Source: Beijerinckiaceae bacterium
GTDB lineage: Bacteria > Pseudomonadota > Alphaproteobacteria > Rhizobiales > Beijerinckiaceae
DNA length: 6,118 nucleotides
Reading direction: 5' to 3'
NCBI GenBank assembly: GCA_947456315.1
Contig: CANGRU010000116.1
Location: 1-6,118, forward strand
Shown: positions 1-5,557 of the stretch, piece after piece
Layout of the letters: each line of letters begins with the position of its first letter
Position numbering within the stretch: the stretch's first letter is position 1
Made by a program: the position numbers and the translations under genes
Notes under the pieces: model-generated
Told to the model about the DNA's origin: nothing
Seen by the model: the letters and a program-made list of their open reading frames with translations, nothing else
Database searches by the model: none

Positions 1-177
1 ATCAGGCAGGCACAGGATGACGACATCAACGCCGGCCATCAAGGCGCGCTTGGCCTGCGGGTCTTTGCGCTGAGCCAGATCGATGCTGACCAGCTCGATG
101 CCGGCGCGACCGTTCAGACGGTCCCGGATACCCAGACCTGTCGTCCCTGCTTCGCCATCAATAAAGATCCGCGCCAT
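1..177 (-). CDS. argC: N-acetyl-gamma-glutamyl-phosphate reductase, N-terminal part (cut by window edge)
   Basis: ArgC reduces N-acetyl-glutamyl-5-phosphate with NADPH to N-acetyl-glutamate semialdehyde, the third step of arginine (ornithine) synthesis in the cytoplasm. Only the first 59 residues are inside the window, and the frame is open to base 1. The protein begins [17 protein letters not shown]. The GEAGTTG stretch at residues 8-14 is the nucleotide-binding glycine-rich turn of the short type II ArgC found in alphaproteobacteria. The segment [10 protein letters not shown] at residues 50-59 matches the next Rossmann strand. The ATG at 177 is preceded by GGGAGG (183-188) at a 5-base spacing, which fixes the start. 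The gene sits beyond the terminator at 235-265, so it probably has its own promoter. A TTGACT at 223-228 (minus strand) could be a -35 box, but no good -10 follows it. In many relatives argC directly follows rpsI; here about 4.3 kb separates them. Confidence 0.93.
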   Translation of the reverse strand, partial: MARIFIDGEAGTTGLGIRDRLNGRAGIELVSIDLAQRKDPQAKRALMAGVDVVILCLPD

Positions 178-234
178 TCCAGCCTCCCAAAGCTGATGCC
201 TCGTCGCGCTTTGCGCTGTCGCAGTCAACCCCGC

Positions 235-265
235 AAAAAAGGAAAAGCCCCGGCTTGCCGGGGCT
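235..265 (-). terminator. Rho-independent terminator after the small membrane-protein gene
   Basis: Read on the minus strand, AGCCCCGG (258-265) pairs perfectly with CCGGGGCT (246-253) around a 4-base loop. The stem runs straight into TTTTCCTTTTTT (complement of 235-246). The U-rich tail exists only on the minus strand, so it ends transcription of the small gene at 298-384, whose stop codon is 32 bases upstream. It also insulates argC. Confidence 0.88.
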
Positions 266-297
266 CTTTCAATGCTCAGTCACTCAAGTTTCGATCT

Positions 298-384
298 TCA
301 GGCGAAGAAAGGAACCAGAGCGGCAATGGCAGTCAGGACAACGCCGGTGCTGACGGCATAAAGTTCAACGCGGTTCTCGACCAT
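298..384 (-). CDS. Putative 28-residue single-span membrane peptide
   Basis: I do not recognise a family. The 28-codon frame starts at ATG (384) and ends in TGA. It is preceded by GGAGG (390-394) at a 5-base spacing and followed within 33 bases by a strong minus-strand terminator. The product begins MVENRVELYAV, a short head with E3, R5 and E7. It continues with about 20 uncharged, mostly hydrophobic residues (Y9 to A28, including VVLTAIAALVPFF), which would span the membrane once. A possible promoter lies at 432-459. The combination of ribosome binding site, hydrophobic frame and terminator on one strand makes a real transcript likely. Proteins this small and hydrophobic often act as accessory subunits of respiratory or transport complexes, but nothing here identifies a partner. 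The alternative is a small RNA with a fortuitous frame. Confidence 0.62.
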   Translation of the reverse strand: MVENRVELYAVSTGVVLTAIAALVPFFA

Positions 385-431
385 TTTGGCCTCCAGGTTC
401 GGGTGCGGTGCAGAAGTCTTTCGTTGCACTG

Positions 432-459
432 CATATAAACCGGAAAAGCGGATCAACAA
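432..459 (-). promoter_or_regulatory. Possible sigma70-type promoter of the small membrane-protein gene
   Basis: On the minus strand TTGTTG (454-459) and TATATG (432-437) are separated by 16 bases and would start a transcript about 40 bases before the ATG at 384. The -10 match is moderate, so this is a tentative call supported mainly by its position. Confidence 0.3.
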
Positions 460-477
460 GCGCTAGCTTCGGAGCCC

Positions 478-500
478 TGCTATGTGAATATTGCATAGCA
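478..500. repeat. Inverted repeat, 7-base arms, possible operator
   Basis: TGCTATG (478-484) and its exact reverse complement CATAGCA (494-500) flank a 9-base AT-rich centre, TGAATATTG. The centre-to-centre spacing of the arms is 16 bases. The repeat lies about 20 bases upstream of the candidate -35 box of the small gene, with no U-tract, so a regulator site is more likely than a terminator. No specific regulator can be named. Confidence 0.35.
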
Positions 501-531
501 ACTAGGTGATCCAGTTAAGAAATCCCTAATC

Positions 532-550
532 TCATGCTTATGGCGCATGA
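532..550 (-). other. Weak hairpin downstream of the exported-protein gene
   Basis: TCATGC (532-537) and GCATGA (545-550) form a 6-base-pair stem with a 7-base loop, 7 bases after the stop codon at 558-560. The minus-strand sequence after it (GATTAGGGATTTCTTAAC) is only mildly U-rich. It could slow or end transcription of the exported-protein gene, but it is not a convincing intrinsic terminator. Confidence 0.25.
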
Positions 551-557
551 CTTTCGT

Positions 558-1799
558 CTATTGATTCGATTTCAACTCGACATCCACCAACGCAAAGAAG
601 GTTGCCGGATCTCCCAAGGACGCCAAGCTGCTGAGCGGGACCGGCGCCCCTCGAGATTTCAACGTCAGGGTGAAATTGCGCGAGTCCCGCAGAAAATCCT
701 GCACCCCGCGGGCCAAGGGCAAAGCCGCCGGATTGCCGCCCAACAGCAACGGCAGCATCTGGCCAGCCATCATCGACACTTCCGAACGCAAGGCGGGTGC
801 TGTCTTGCCCTGCTCTGCCGCAGCATAGGCAAAGCCCTTGTCGACCGCCCCCTCGTTGACGAAGCGGATTTCCAGTGCCGACAAATTCGCCAGAATGGAG
901 GCCGCCATTTTGACCTCCGGAGTGCCGGGGCCAAACAATGCCGGATCCAGATTGCCGATCTTGCCCGCGATAACCAGACGACCGACATCGACGCCAGTCA
1001 TGGTGTAATCATCAATGGTCATATCGCGCGTGGCTGGGTCGTAGCGCATATGGCCCGAGATCGAAAAATCGAGCTTTTTATAGCCAACATTGGCCAGATT
1101 GCGGGCGCCCTCCGAGGACGGCGGCAATTCGACCACGAGATTGTTGATGTCGGCCGAAGAGAGAACCGGTAACCGACCCTGATAGGTCGTGGTCGCGCTC
1201 AGGCCGCGCAGCGACAGATGGATCCTGTTGCCGCCGGGAGCCTCCGCCTTCACATGCGCATCCGGCATCGACAGATCAAAACCCGCCCAGACAATTTTCT
1301 CGGCCTGAAAATCGATCAGATCCGGACGCCCGACCAGCACGGCATTGAGCAAAGCCGCAAAATCCGCACGTTCGATCTCGAGCGCCCTGATCTTCAGATC
1401 ACCGGCCCCGCCGTCCAGATTTTTCAACGTAATGTCGACACCATCAGCCGCCAGTTTGGCGACGCGCCCCTTGTCGATCCCGGTGGCCAGAATGGGCGCG
1501 AATATCATCGTGCCCTCGTCACCCGCAAACGTCGCCCCGCTGATGGCCATGCGATCGGCGCTAAAGCGCGCCAGCAATTCGAGCGAATCTTTGCCGTCCG
1601 CCGACGTGTCGAGCAGGCGCTGCAATTCCTCGCGTGTGAAATTGGTATTGGTGACGTCGACGCGCGCGATACGCAGCACGCCCTTGTCTTCCTGAAAGGT
1701 CAGATTGTCGAGCGTGAGATCGGCTGAAAAAGCTGGCAACGCAGACAAGCAAAGCAAAACAGCTGTGGCGGCGCTCCGCACATGTTTGGAAAATATCAT
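558..1799 (-). CDS. Uncharacterised exported protein, about 413 residues
   Basis: I do not recognise a named family. With the ATG at 1799 the protein starts with a classic signal peptide: basic K5, H6 and R8, then a hydrophobic core (ATAVLLCLSALP), then a probable cleavage near S25/A26 before DLTLDNLTF. There is no convincing lipobox at C17. The mature part is acidic and rich in beta-strand-like segments with recurring short patterns (LTLDNLTF, VDITLKNLDG, MTIDDYTMTGVDVGRLVIAG, FTLTLKSRG). This vaguely resembles AsmA-type or lipid-transfer envelope proteins, but that is only an impression. It ends in VELKSNQ with no membrane anchor, so a periplasmic location is likely. The frame can be extended upstream to a TTG at 1865, but that would bury the signal peptide behind 22 residues. 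The ribosome binding site is weak. It lies 96 bases after the mucR-like gene on the same strand with no terminator between, so the two may be co-transcribed. Confidence 0.75.
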   Translation of the reverse strand: MIFSKHVRSAATAVLLCLSALPAFSADLTLDNLTFQEDKGVLRIARVDVTNTNFTREELQRLLDTSADGKDSLELLARFSADRMAISGATFAGDEGTMIFAPILATGIDKGRVAKLAADGVDITLKNLDGGAGDLKIRALEIERADFAALLNAVLVGRPDLIDFQAEKIVWAGFDLSMPDAHVKAEAPGGNRIHLSLRGLSATTTYQGRLPVLSSADINNLVVELPPSSEGARNLANVGYKKLDFSISGHMRYDPATRDMTIDDYTMTGVDVGRLVIAGKIGNLDPALFGPGTPEVKMAASILANLSALEIRFVNEGAVDKGFAYAAAEQGKTAPALRSEVSMMAGQMLPLLLGGNPAALPLARGVQDFLRDSRNFTLTLKSRGAPVPLSSLASLGDPATFFALVDVELKSNQ

Positions 1800-1895
1800 T
1801 GAAAAAGAATCCAGCGAGATCGGGGAAGGTTCACCATGCCGGAGCGGCCCGATCCACGCAAGCAAACCCGCCCGGAGATGCCGAAGGGGTGTTGG

Positions 1896-2336
1896 CTATT
1901 TCTTCTTCGCAGGCTTGCGGCGCTGGCCCAGGCCGATCTGCTTGGCCATGGCCGAGCGCGCCTCGGCATAATTGGGCGCCACCATCGGATAATCGACGGG
2001 CAAGCCCCATTTGGACCGATAGTCCTGCGGCGTCATATTATGGGCGGTTCCCAGATGACGCTTGAGTGAGCGGAAGGACTGGCCGTCTTCCAGACAGACG
2101 ATGTGATCAGGATAGATCGTCTGCGACACGGGCACTGCCGGCTTCAAAGCTGGCGCATTGCCGCCAGAGCCTTGATGCGCAGGCCCGCGGCTTGCGAGAT
2201 CACACAGGGATTGATGGATCGACTTGAGCAGACCGGGCAATTCGGATGCCGCCAGCGCATTATTGGCCACAAAAGCGGCGGCCAGTTCAGCGGCGAGATG
2301 AACAAAATCATCCGCACCAACGTGATCATGATCCAT
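1896..2336 (-). CDS. MucR/Ros family zinc-finger transcriptional regulator
   Basis: A 146-residue DNA-binding regulator of the alphaproteobacterial Ros/MucR family, whose members bind AT-rich promoter DNA and control exopolysaccharide, motility, cell-cycle and virulence genes, often repressing their own gene. Residues 9-50 form the usual N-terminal helical region ([20 protein letters not shown] then [10 protein letters not shown]), involved in oligomerisation in the family. A flexible linker covers about 51-72. The zinc-finger core follows: [11 protein letters not shown] (75-85), [10 protein letters not shown] (90-99) and [14 protein letters not shown] (100-113). The C-terminal [14 protein letters not shown] and GLGQRR segments are family hallmarks, and a lysine tail KPAKKK ends it. 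The zinc ligands would be C81, D84, H94 and H99: the second cysteine of Ros is an aspartate here, a variant known from rhizobial homologues. The ATG at 2336 has only a weak ribosome binding site, but the N-terminus aligns with the family. Whether it is the main MucR of the organism or a paralogue cannot be told. Confidence 0.93.
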   Translation of the reverse strand: MDHDHVGADDFVHLAAELAAAFVANNALAASELPGLLKSIHQSLCDLASRGPAHQGSGGNAPALKPAVPVSQTIYPDHIVCLEDGQSFRSLKRHLGTAHNMTPQDYRSKWGLPVDYPMVAPNYAEARSAMAKQIGLGQRRKPAKKK

Positions 2337-2432
2337 TTGAGTCTCGCGACAAGGTGTTACGTCGCATCAGCAACGTCACTCTCGAAACTAGACCAAGCAT
2401 GGACCCAAGTAAACACGCCAATCCGGCCAAGT

Positions 2433-2447
2433 CCTTGCGACGCAAGG
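2433..2447. repeat. 15-base palindrome, possible operator
   Basis: CCTTGCG and CGCAAGG are exact reverse complements around a single central base. The site lies about 100 bases upstream of the mucR-like start codon. A one-base centre suits a dimeric protein binding to duplex DNA better than an RNA hairpin. No known regulator consensus is recognised. Confidence 0.35.
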
Positions 2448-2516
2448 GCAATTCGTCTTATCGCCCTCCAAGCCTGAGCTATACAACGAAATAAAGAAAG
2501 CGATCATAGGGCCATA

Positions 2517-2540
2517 GCCAAGCTCTAGCTTGAGCTTGGC
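2517..2540. repeat. Inverted repeat with 9-base arms between pit and the mucR-like gene
   Basis: GCCAAGCTC (2517-2525) and GAGCTTGGC (2532-2540) are exact reverse complements around the 6-base loop TAGCTT. Neither strand has a U-run directly after the stem. It may help end pit transcription together with the hairpin at 2596-2624, or serve as a binding site in the promoter region of the mucR-like gene. The short word GGCCATA also occurs on both sides (2510-2516 and 2538-2544). Confidence 0.4.
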
Positions 2541-2595
2541 CATAAATATCCGCTGTGGGATTTTTTATAAAGAGAGTGTCTTTTGAGGACTGAAG

Positions 2596-2624
2596 GTCCA
2601 GCGCGCTCAAGCGAGCGCGCGGAC
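2596..2624 (-). other. Strong GC-rich hairpin spanning the pit stop codon
   Basis: GCGCGCTC (2601-2608) pairs perfectly with GAGCGCGC (2613-2620) around a 4-base loop. The stem extends by GTCC (2596-2599) with GGAC (2621-2624) past one bulged A. The pit stop codon (2607-2609) lies inside it. On the minus strand the following bases (TTCAGTCCTCAAAAG) lack a U-run, so it is not a standard terminator. It could protect the 3' end of the mRNA or act with Rho. A competing small stem (GGAC 2587-2590 with GTCC 2596-2599) overlaps it. Confidence 0.4.
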
Positions 2625-3608
2625 GATATAATAGCTCAGCGCACCGATCAGGCCTGCCGCAGGCAGGGTCAGGAACCAGGCGATGACAATGTCCTTGGCG
2701 ACATTCCAGCGCACGGCCGAAATACGCTTGGACGCGCCCACGCCAACAATGGCGCCGGTGATCGTATGCGTGGTCGAGACCGGAACACCGTAATGGGTGG
2801 CAATGAACAGCATGATGGCGCCGCCCGTCTCTGCAGCGCAGCCCTGCATCGGGGTCAGACGCGTGATCTTTGACCCCATCGTGTGCACGATGCGCCAGCC
2901 GCCAGCCAGCGTGCCAAGACCCATGGCCGCCTGACAGGTAATCACCACCCAGAACGGCACATGAAAGCCGCCTTCCAGCTGGCCCTGCGAATAGAGCAAC
3001 ACCGCGATAATGCCCATGGTCTTTTGCGCATCATTGCCACCGTGACCCAACGAATAGAAAGAGGCAGAGGCAAACTGCAGATAGCGGAACAGATGATCGA
3101 CCGCGCCCGGTGTCGCGCGCACAAAAATCCACGACAAAGCCCACATGATCGTCAGCGCCAGAATGAAGCCGACAGTTGGCGACACAAAAATGGCAAGTGT
3201 GGTTTTGGTGAAGCCGGCAAAGATCACCGCATCCATGCCAGCCTTGGCAATGCCCGCACCCAACAGACCACCGATCAGCGCATGCGAGCTGGATGATGGA
3301 ATACCCAAAATCCAGGTCAGCACGTTCCAGGAAATCGCGCCCATCAAAGCGCCGAAGATCACATAAGGGTCGACGATTTTGGGATCGACAATTCCGGAGC
3401 CGACGGTCTGCGCGACCGACAGGCCAAACACCATGAACGCGATGAAATTGAAGAAAGCGGCCCAGACCACAGCATATTGGGGCTTGAGCACGCGGGTCGA
3501 GACAATCGTCGCGATCGAATTGGCCGCATCATGCAAGCCGTTCAAAAAGTCGAACAGCAGCGCCACGCCAATGAGAATGTAGAGATAGGTGAGCGGAATG
3601 GTCGACAC
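2607..3608 (-). CDS. pit: Low-affinity inorganic phosphate transporter, PHO4/Pit family
   Basis: An inner-membrane permease of 333 residues that imports inorganic phosphate (as a metal-phosphate complex in the Pit family), driven by the proton gradient. Both halves of the PHO4 inverted duplication are visible. The first signature is DFLNGLHDAANSIATIV from residue 20 with GIPSSSSHALIGG at 102-114. The second is GHGGNDAQKTMG at 188-199 with GVPVSTTHTITGAIVGVG at 274-291. About ten hydrophobic segments fill the rest, for example 9-20, 46-65, 139-162, 200-206 and 309-327. The length matches the short rhizobial Pit proteins rather than the roughly 500-residue E. coli PitA. The start is GTG at 3608, with AAGGGG eight bases upstream. 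It follows the DUF47 gene by 21 bases and is surely co-transcribed with it. The likely role is bulk phosphate uptake when phosphate is plentiful. Confidence 0.95.
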   Translation of the reverse strand: MSTIPLTYLYILIGVALLFDFLNGLHDAANSIATIVSTRVLKPQYAVVWAAFFNFIAFMVFGLSVAQTVGSGIVDPKIVDPYVIFGALMGAISWNVLTWILGIPSSSSHALIGGLLGAGIAKAGMDAVIFAGFTKTTLAIFVSPTVGFILALTIMWALSWIFVRATPGAVDHLFRYLQFASASFYSLGHGGNDAQKTMGIIAVLLYSQGQLEGGFHVPFWVVITCQAAMGLGTLAGGWRIVHTMGSKITRLTPMQGCAAETGGAIMLFIATHYGVPVSTTHTITGAIVGVGASKRISAVRWNVAKDIVIAWFLTLPAAGLIGALSYYIVRALA

Positions 3609-3629
3609 GTTTCGTGCCCCTTCACAAGG

Positions 3630-4271
3630 TCAGAGATGTTCGACAACAATCGTGTTGATGTGATTGGCAACATCTTCGAAACGATCAACCACGCGTTCCA
3701 GGTTCGAATAAATGCCGGAGCCGATGATATAGCCCATGGCGTCAGCACGATGTGCGCGGAACATTTCTTTCAGACCCGCATCATGCAATTCATCTGACTG
3801 CTCTTCGAGGCGCGTCATTTTCACGGCAAGATTCATCAGGCGGTTTGAGTTCTTTTTCATGTCGCGCATCGCGGCAATCATTTCGACCGTCACGTCTGCC
3901 GACTGGATGATGAGGTCAGCAATCTGGCGCATTTTCGGATCGAATTCGGTGACCTCATAAAGACGAATGCTTTTTGATGTCTGCTTCATCTGGTCGATGG
4001 CATCATCCATCGATGCAACAAGGCCCTGAATGTCGGAGCGATCAAACGGCGTGATGAAGGTGCGGCGCACGGCGAGCAAAACTTCGCTCGTCACATCATC
4101 AGCATCCTGCTCGAACTTCGACACGCGCGCGGCACACGCGGCAATATCGGCACCCGGCTCCAGCAATTCGCGTAAAGCGCGCGAGCCCTCGACAAGGGTC
4201 TGCGCATGCTGGGCGAAATAATCGAAGAACTTGTCCTCACGCGGCATGATCTTCTGGAACCAGGCTAACAT
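3630..4271 (-). CDS. DUF47/PhoU-like Pit accessory protein
   Basis: A soluble, all-helical 213-residue protein of the DUF47 (PhoU-like, Pit accessory) family, which is nearly always encoded next to a Pit permease and is thought to modulate it. Family hallmarks are MLAWFQKIMPRED at 1-13, TFITPFDRSDI at 71-81, SMDDAIDQMK at 87-96 and VVDRFEDVANHI at 194-205. The E-x-x-x-D pairs E54/D58 and E156/D160 resemble the metal-binding motifs of PhoU proteins. Full length, with no sign of damage. The ATG at 4271 has GGAGAG six bases upstream. It is the first gene of the operon, matching the orfA-pit arrangement of Sinorhizobium. The Pho-box-like repeats at 4321-4349, about 50 bases before the start, suggest PhoB control. 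In Sinorhizobium meliloti PhoB represses orfA-pit during phosphate starvation, and the same is inferred here. Confidence 0.93.
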   Translation of the reverse strand: MLAWFQKIMPREDKFFDYFAQHAQTLVEGSRALRELLEPGADIAACAARVSKFEQDADDVTSEVLLAVRRTFITPFDRSDIQGLVASMDDAIDQMKQTSKSIRLYEVTEFDPKMRQIADLIIQSADVTVEMIAAMRDMKKNSNRLMNLAVKMTRLEEQSDELHDAGLKEMFRAHRADAMGYIIGSGIYSNLERVVDRFEDVANHINTIVVEHL

Positions 4272-4320
4272 GGGACTCTCTCCGTAAGCAGGCGCCCGCT
4301 TGTGCCGACGCGCGCTGTTC

Positions 4321-4349
4321 CTAACAGATTTGTGACATTTTTATGAAGC
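4321..4349 (-). promoter_or_regulatory. Candidate Pho box: three 7-base repeats at 11-base spacing
   Basis: On the minus strand the 7-mers GCTTCAT (4343-4349), ATGTCAC (4332-4338) and CTGTTAG (4321-4327) follow each other with 4-base A/T spacers AAAA and AAAT. This is the layout of PhoB sites, whose consensus is CTGTCAT repeats separated by 4 bases. The first two repeats agree with the 18-base box at 13 of its 17 fixed positions. The location, 50 bases before the DUF47-pit operon, makes sense biologically. The core promoter could not be placed confidently, so repression or activation cannot be decided from position. Confidence 0.6.
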
Positions 4350-4381
4350 CCTTCGTAGCCGACGCCTGTGAATAGCCGCGC

Positions 4382-4416
4382 AAAAGAAAACGGCCGCACC
4401 CAAAGGGTACGGCCGT
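4382..4416 (-). terminator. Rho-independent terminator of the rplM-rpsI operon
   Basis: On the minus strand ACGGCCG (4410-4416) pairs with CGGCCGT (4390-4396). After one mismatch, ACCC (4405-4408) pairs with GGGT (4398-4401) around a 3-base loop. The stem is followed at once by TTTTCTTTT (complement of 4382-4390). It lies 35 bases past the rpsI stop and separates the ribosomal operon from the phosphate operon. Confidence 0.9.
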
Positions 4417-4451
4417 AAATCTTTTGGCAGAGGGGGTAATCCCCTCCCCGA

Positions 4452-4925
4452 TTAGCGCTTCGAGAACTGGAAGCTGCGGCGAGCTTTTTTCTTGCCGTAC
4501 TTCTTGCGTTCCACGACGCGCGAGTCGCGGGTCAGGAAGCCTTCGCGCTTCAGAGACGGACGCAGATCCGGCTCGAAATAGGTCAGTGCCTTGGCAAGGC
4601 CATGGCGCACAGCGCCGGCCTGACCGGACAGACCGCCGCCAGCCACTGTGATCATCAGATCATACTGGCCAACGCGCTTGGCGATTTCCAGCGGCTGCTG
4701 GAGGATCATGCGCAGCACGGGGCGTGCGAAATAGACGTCGAGCGCGCGACCATTGACGGTCACCTTGCCGGAACCGGGCTTGATCCAGACGCGGGCAACC
4801 GCGTTCTTGCGCTTGCCGGTGGCATAGGCGCGACCGAACTTGTCGAGTTTCTGGACGTGGACGGGAGCTGCCTGAACAGGAGAAGCAGCCGCCAAGTCAG
4901 CGAGAGAATTCAGGGTCTCGGCCAT
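4452..4925 (-). CDS. rpsI: 30S ribosomal protein S9
   Basis: S9 (uS9) is part of the small-subunit head, and its C-terminal tail reaches the P-site tRNA. The 157-residue product has an alphaproteobacterial N-terminal extension of about 33 residues, rich in alanine, before the conserved core that opens with [13 protein letters not shown] at 35-47. The [20 protein letters not shown] segment (95-114) is the S9 signature. The very basic tail from about residue 136 ends in the expected FSKR. The ATG at 4925 is only 2 bases after the rplM stop codon, and its ribosome binding site (GGAG, 9 bases upstream) is inside rplM, so translation of the two is probably coupled. The operon terminator follows. 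Complete and ordinary. Confidence 0.98.
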   Translation of the reverse strand: MAETLNSLADLAAASPVQAAPVHVQKLDKFGRAYATGKRKNAVARVWIKPGSGKVTVNGRALDVYFARPVLRMILQQPLEIAKRVGQYDLMITVAGGGLSGQAGAVRHGLAKALTYFEPDLRPSLKREGFLTRDSRVVERKKYGKKKARRSFQFSKR

Positions 4926-4927
4926 GA

Positions 4928-5398
4928 TCAGGCGCTCCGCACGTTCTTGGAGTTGAGGCTCGCGACGTCAAGCGTCACGGGAGACTGAGCGGCGTGAGGA
5001 TGTTCTGCGCCCTTATAGACACGCAGATTGCTCAGCTGCTGGCGGCCGAGAGGACCGCGCGGGAGCATGCGCTCCACGGCCTTCTCGACGATGCGCTCAG
5101 GGAAGCGGCCTTCCAAGATGAACTTGGCGGAACGTTCCTTGATGCCACCGATGAAGCCGGTGTGGTGATAATAGATCTTCTGGTCGCGCTTGCGGCCCGT
5201 GAACACCACCTTATCGGCGTTGATGACAATGATGTTGTCACCGTCGTCCATATGGGGGGTGTAAGAGGGCTTGTGCTTGCCGCGCAGGCGCATGGCGATG
5301 ATCGTCGCAAGGCGGCCAACAACGAGGCCTTCTGCGTCGATCAACACCCAATTCTTCTGGACCTCAGCGGTCTTTGTCGAAGTGGTCTTGCCGAACAT
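4928..5398 (-). CDS. rplM: 50S ribosomal protein L13
   Basis: L13 (uL13) is an early-assembly protein of the large subunit that binds 23S rRNA. The 156-residue product shows the family features in order: [18 protein letters not shown] (15-32), [21 protein letters not shown] (38-58), [19 protein letters not shown] (63-81), and the signature [20 protein letters not shown] near 111-130. The ATG at 5398 is chosen over an upstream in-frame codon at 5449 because [15 protein letters not shown] is the usual N-terminus, the length then matches the family, and GGAAAG (5404-5409) stands 5 bases upstream. The upstream alternative would start only about 5 bases after the predicted transcription start. It is the first gene of the rplM-rpsI operon with its own promoter at 5461-5489. 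Confidence 0.98.
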   Translation of the reverse strand: MFGKTTSTKTAEVQKNWVLIDAEGLVVGRLATIIAMRLRGKHKPSYTPHMDDGDNIIVINADKVVFTGRKRDQKIYYHHTGFIGGIKERSAKFILEGRFPERIVEKAVERMLPRGPLGRQQLSNLRVYKGAEHPHAAQSPVTLDVASLNSKNVRSA

Positions 5399-5460
5399 GT
5401 TCGCTTTCCGTCTGGTGGGGAGACAGCACGCGACGCGCACCACTCCCAAAGGATGGGTGC

Positions 5461-5540
5461 TTATAGGGCGAGGCCCGCATCCACGTCAAACGATTTATCA
5501 GCGCCGTATTTTTAGAAAATTAAATAAAAACAATGGCAAA
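5461..5540 (-). promoter_or_regulatory. Strong sigma70-type promoter of rplM-rpsI with AT-rich upstream element
   Basis: On the minus strand TTGACG (5484-5489) and CTATAA (5461-5466) are separated by exactly 17 bases, close to consensus. Upstream of the -35 box lies AT-rich DNA (about 5505-5540, including TTTTTATTTAATTTTC) that resembles an UP element, though its main tract is somewhat further upstream than usual. Transcription would start near 5454, giving a leader of about 55 bases. Confidence 0.8.
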
Positions 5541-5557
5541 AGAGATAAGGTATTATT

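Larger units (their letters stand above)
2337..2606. other. 270-base non-coding region upstream of the mucR-like gene
   Basis: No convincing gene lies here on either strand. The part next to the phosphate permease gene (about 2480-2585) is AT-rich, with several T-A steps and T-runs, the kind of DNA MucR proteins are known to bind. It also holds the two inverted repeats listed separately. It must contain the promoter of the mucR-like gene. A TATAGC on the minus strand near 2477-2482 could be a -10 box, but no good -35 was found. Autoregulation by the MucR-like protein is a reasonable inference from the family. Confidence 0.45.

Noticed and set aside
196..438. Plus-strand open frame of 80 codons
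   Set aside because: It reads through the terminator hairpin and across the small minus-strand gene, and its low-complexity, basic sequence resembles no known protein.
534..1172. Plus-strand open frame of 212 codons opposite the exported-protein gene
   Set aside because: It is antisense to a frame with a signal peptide, has an Arg/Gln/His-rich composition typical of reverse-complement translation, and resembles no protein family.
1218..1727. Plus-strand open frame of 169 codons
   Set aside because: Antisense to the same exported-protein gene, with shadow-like composition and no ribosome binding site noted.
1800..1865. TTG-initiated N-terminal extension of the exported protein
   Set aside because: It would put 22 residues in front of a clean signal peptide and has no good ribosome binding site.
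2883..3296. Plus-strand open frame of 137 codons opposite pit
   Set aside because: Antisense to conserved permease motifs, rich in His/Arg/Gln, with no family resemblance.
5399..5449. 17-residue N-terminal extension of L13
   Set aside because: It exceeds the usual L13 length and would begin almost at the predicted transcription start. The ATG at 5398 has a Shine-Dalgarno sequence at the right distance.
4994..5515. Plus-strand open frame of 173 codons opposite rplM
   Set aside because: Fully antisense to L13 and its promoter. Long antisense frames are common in GC-rich genes.
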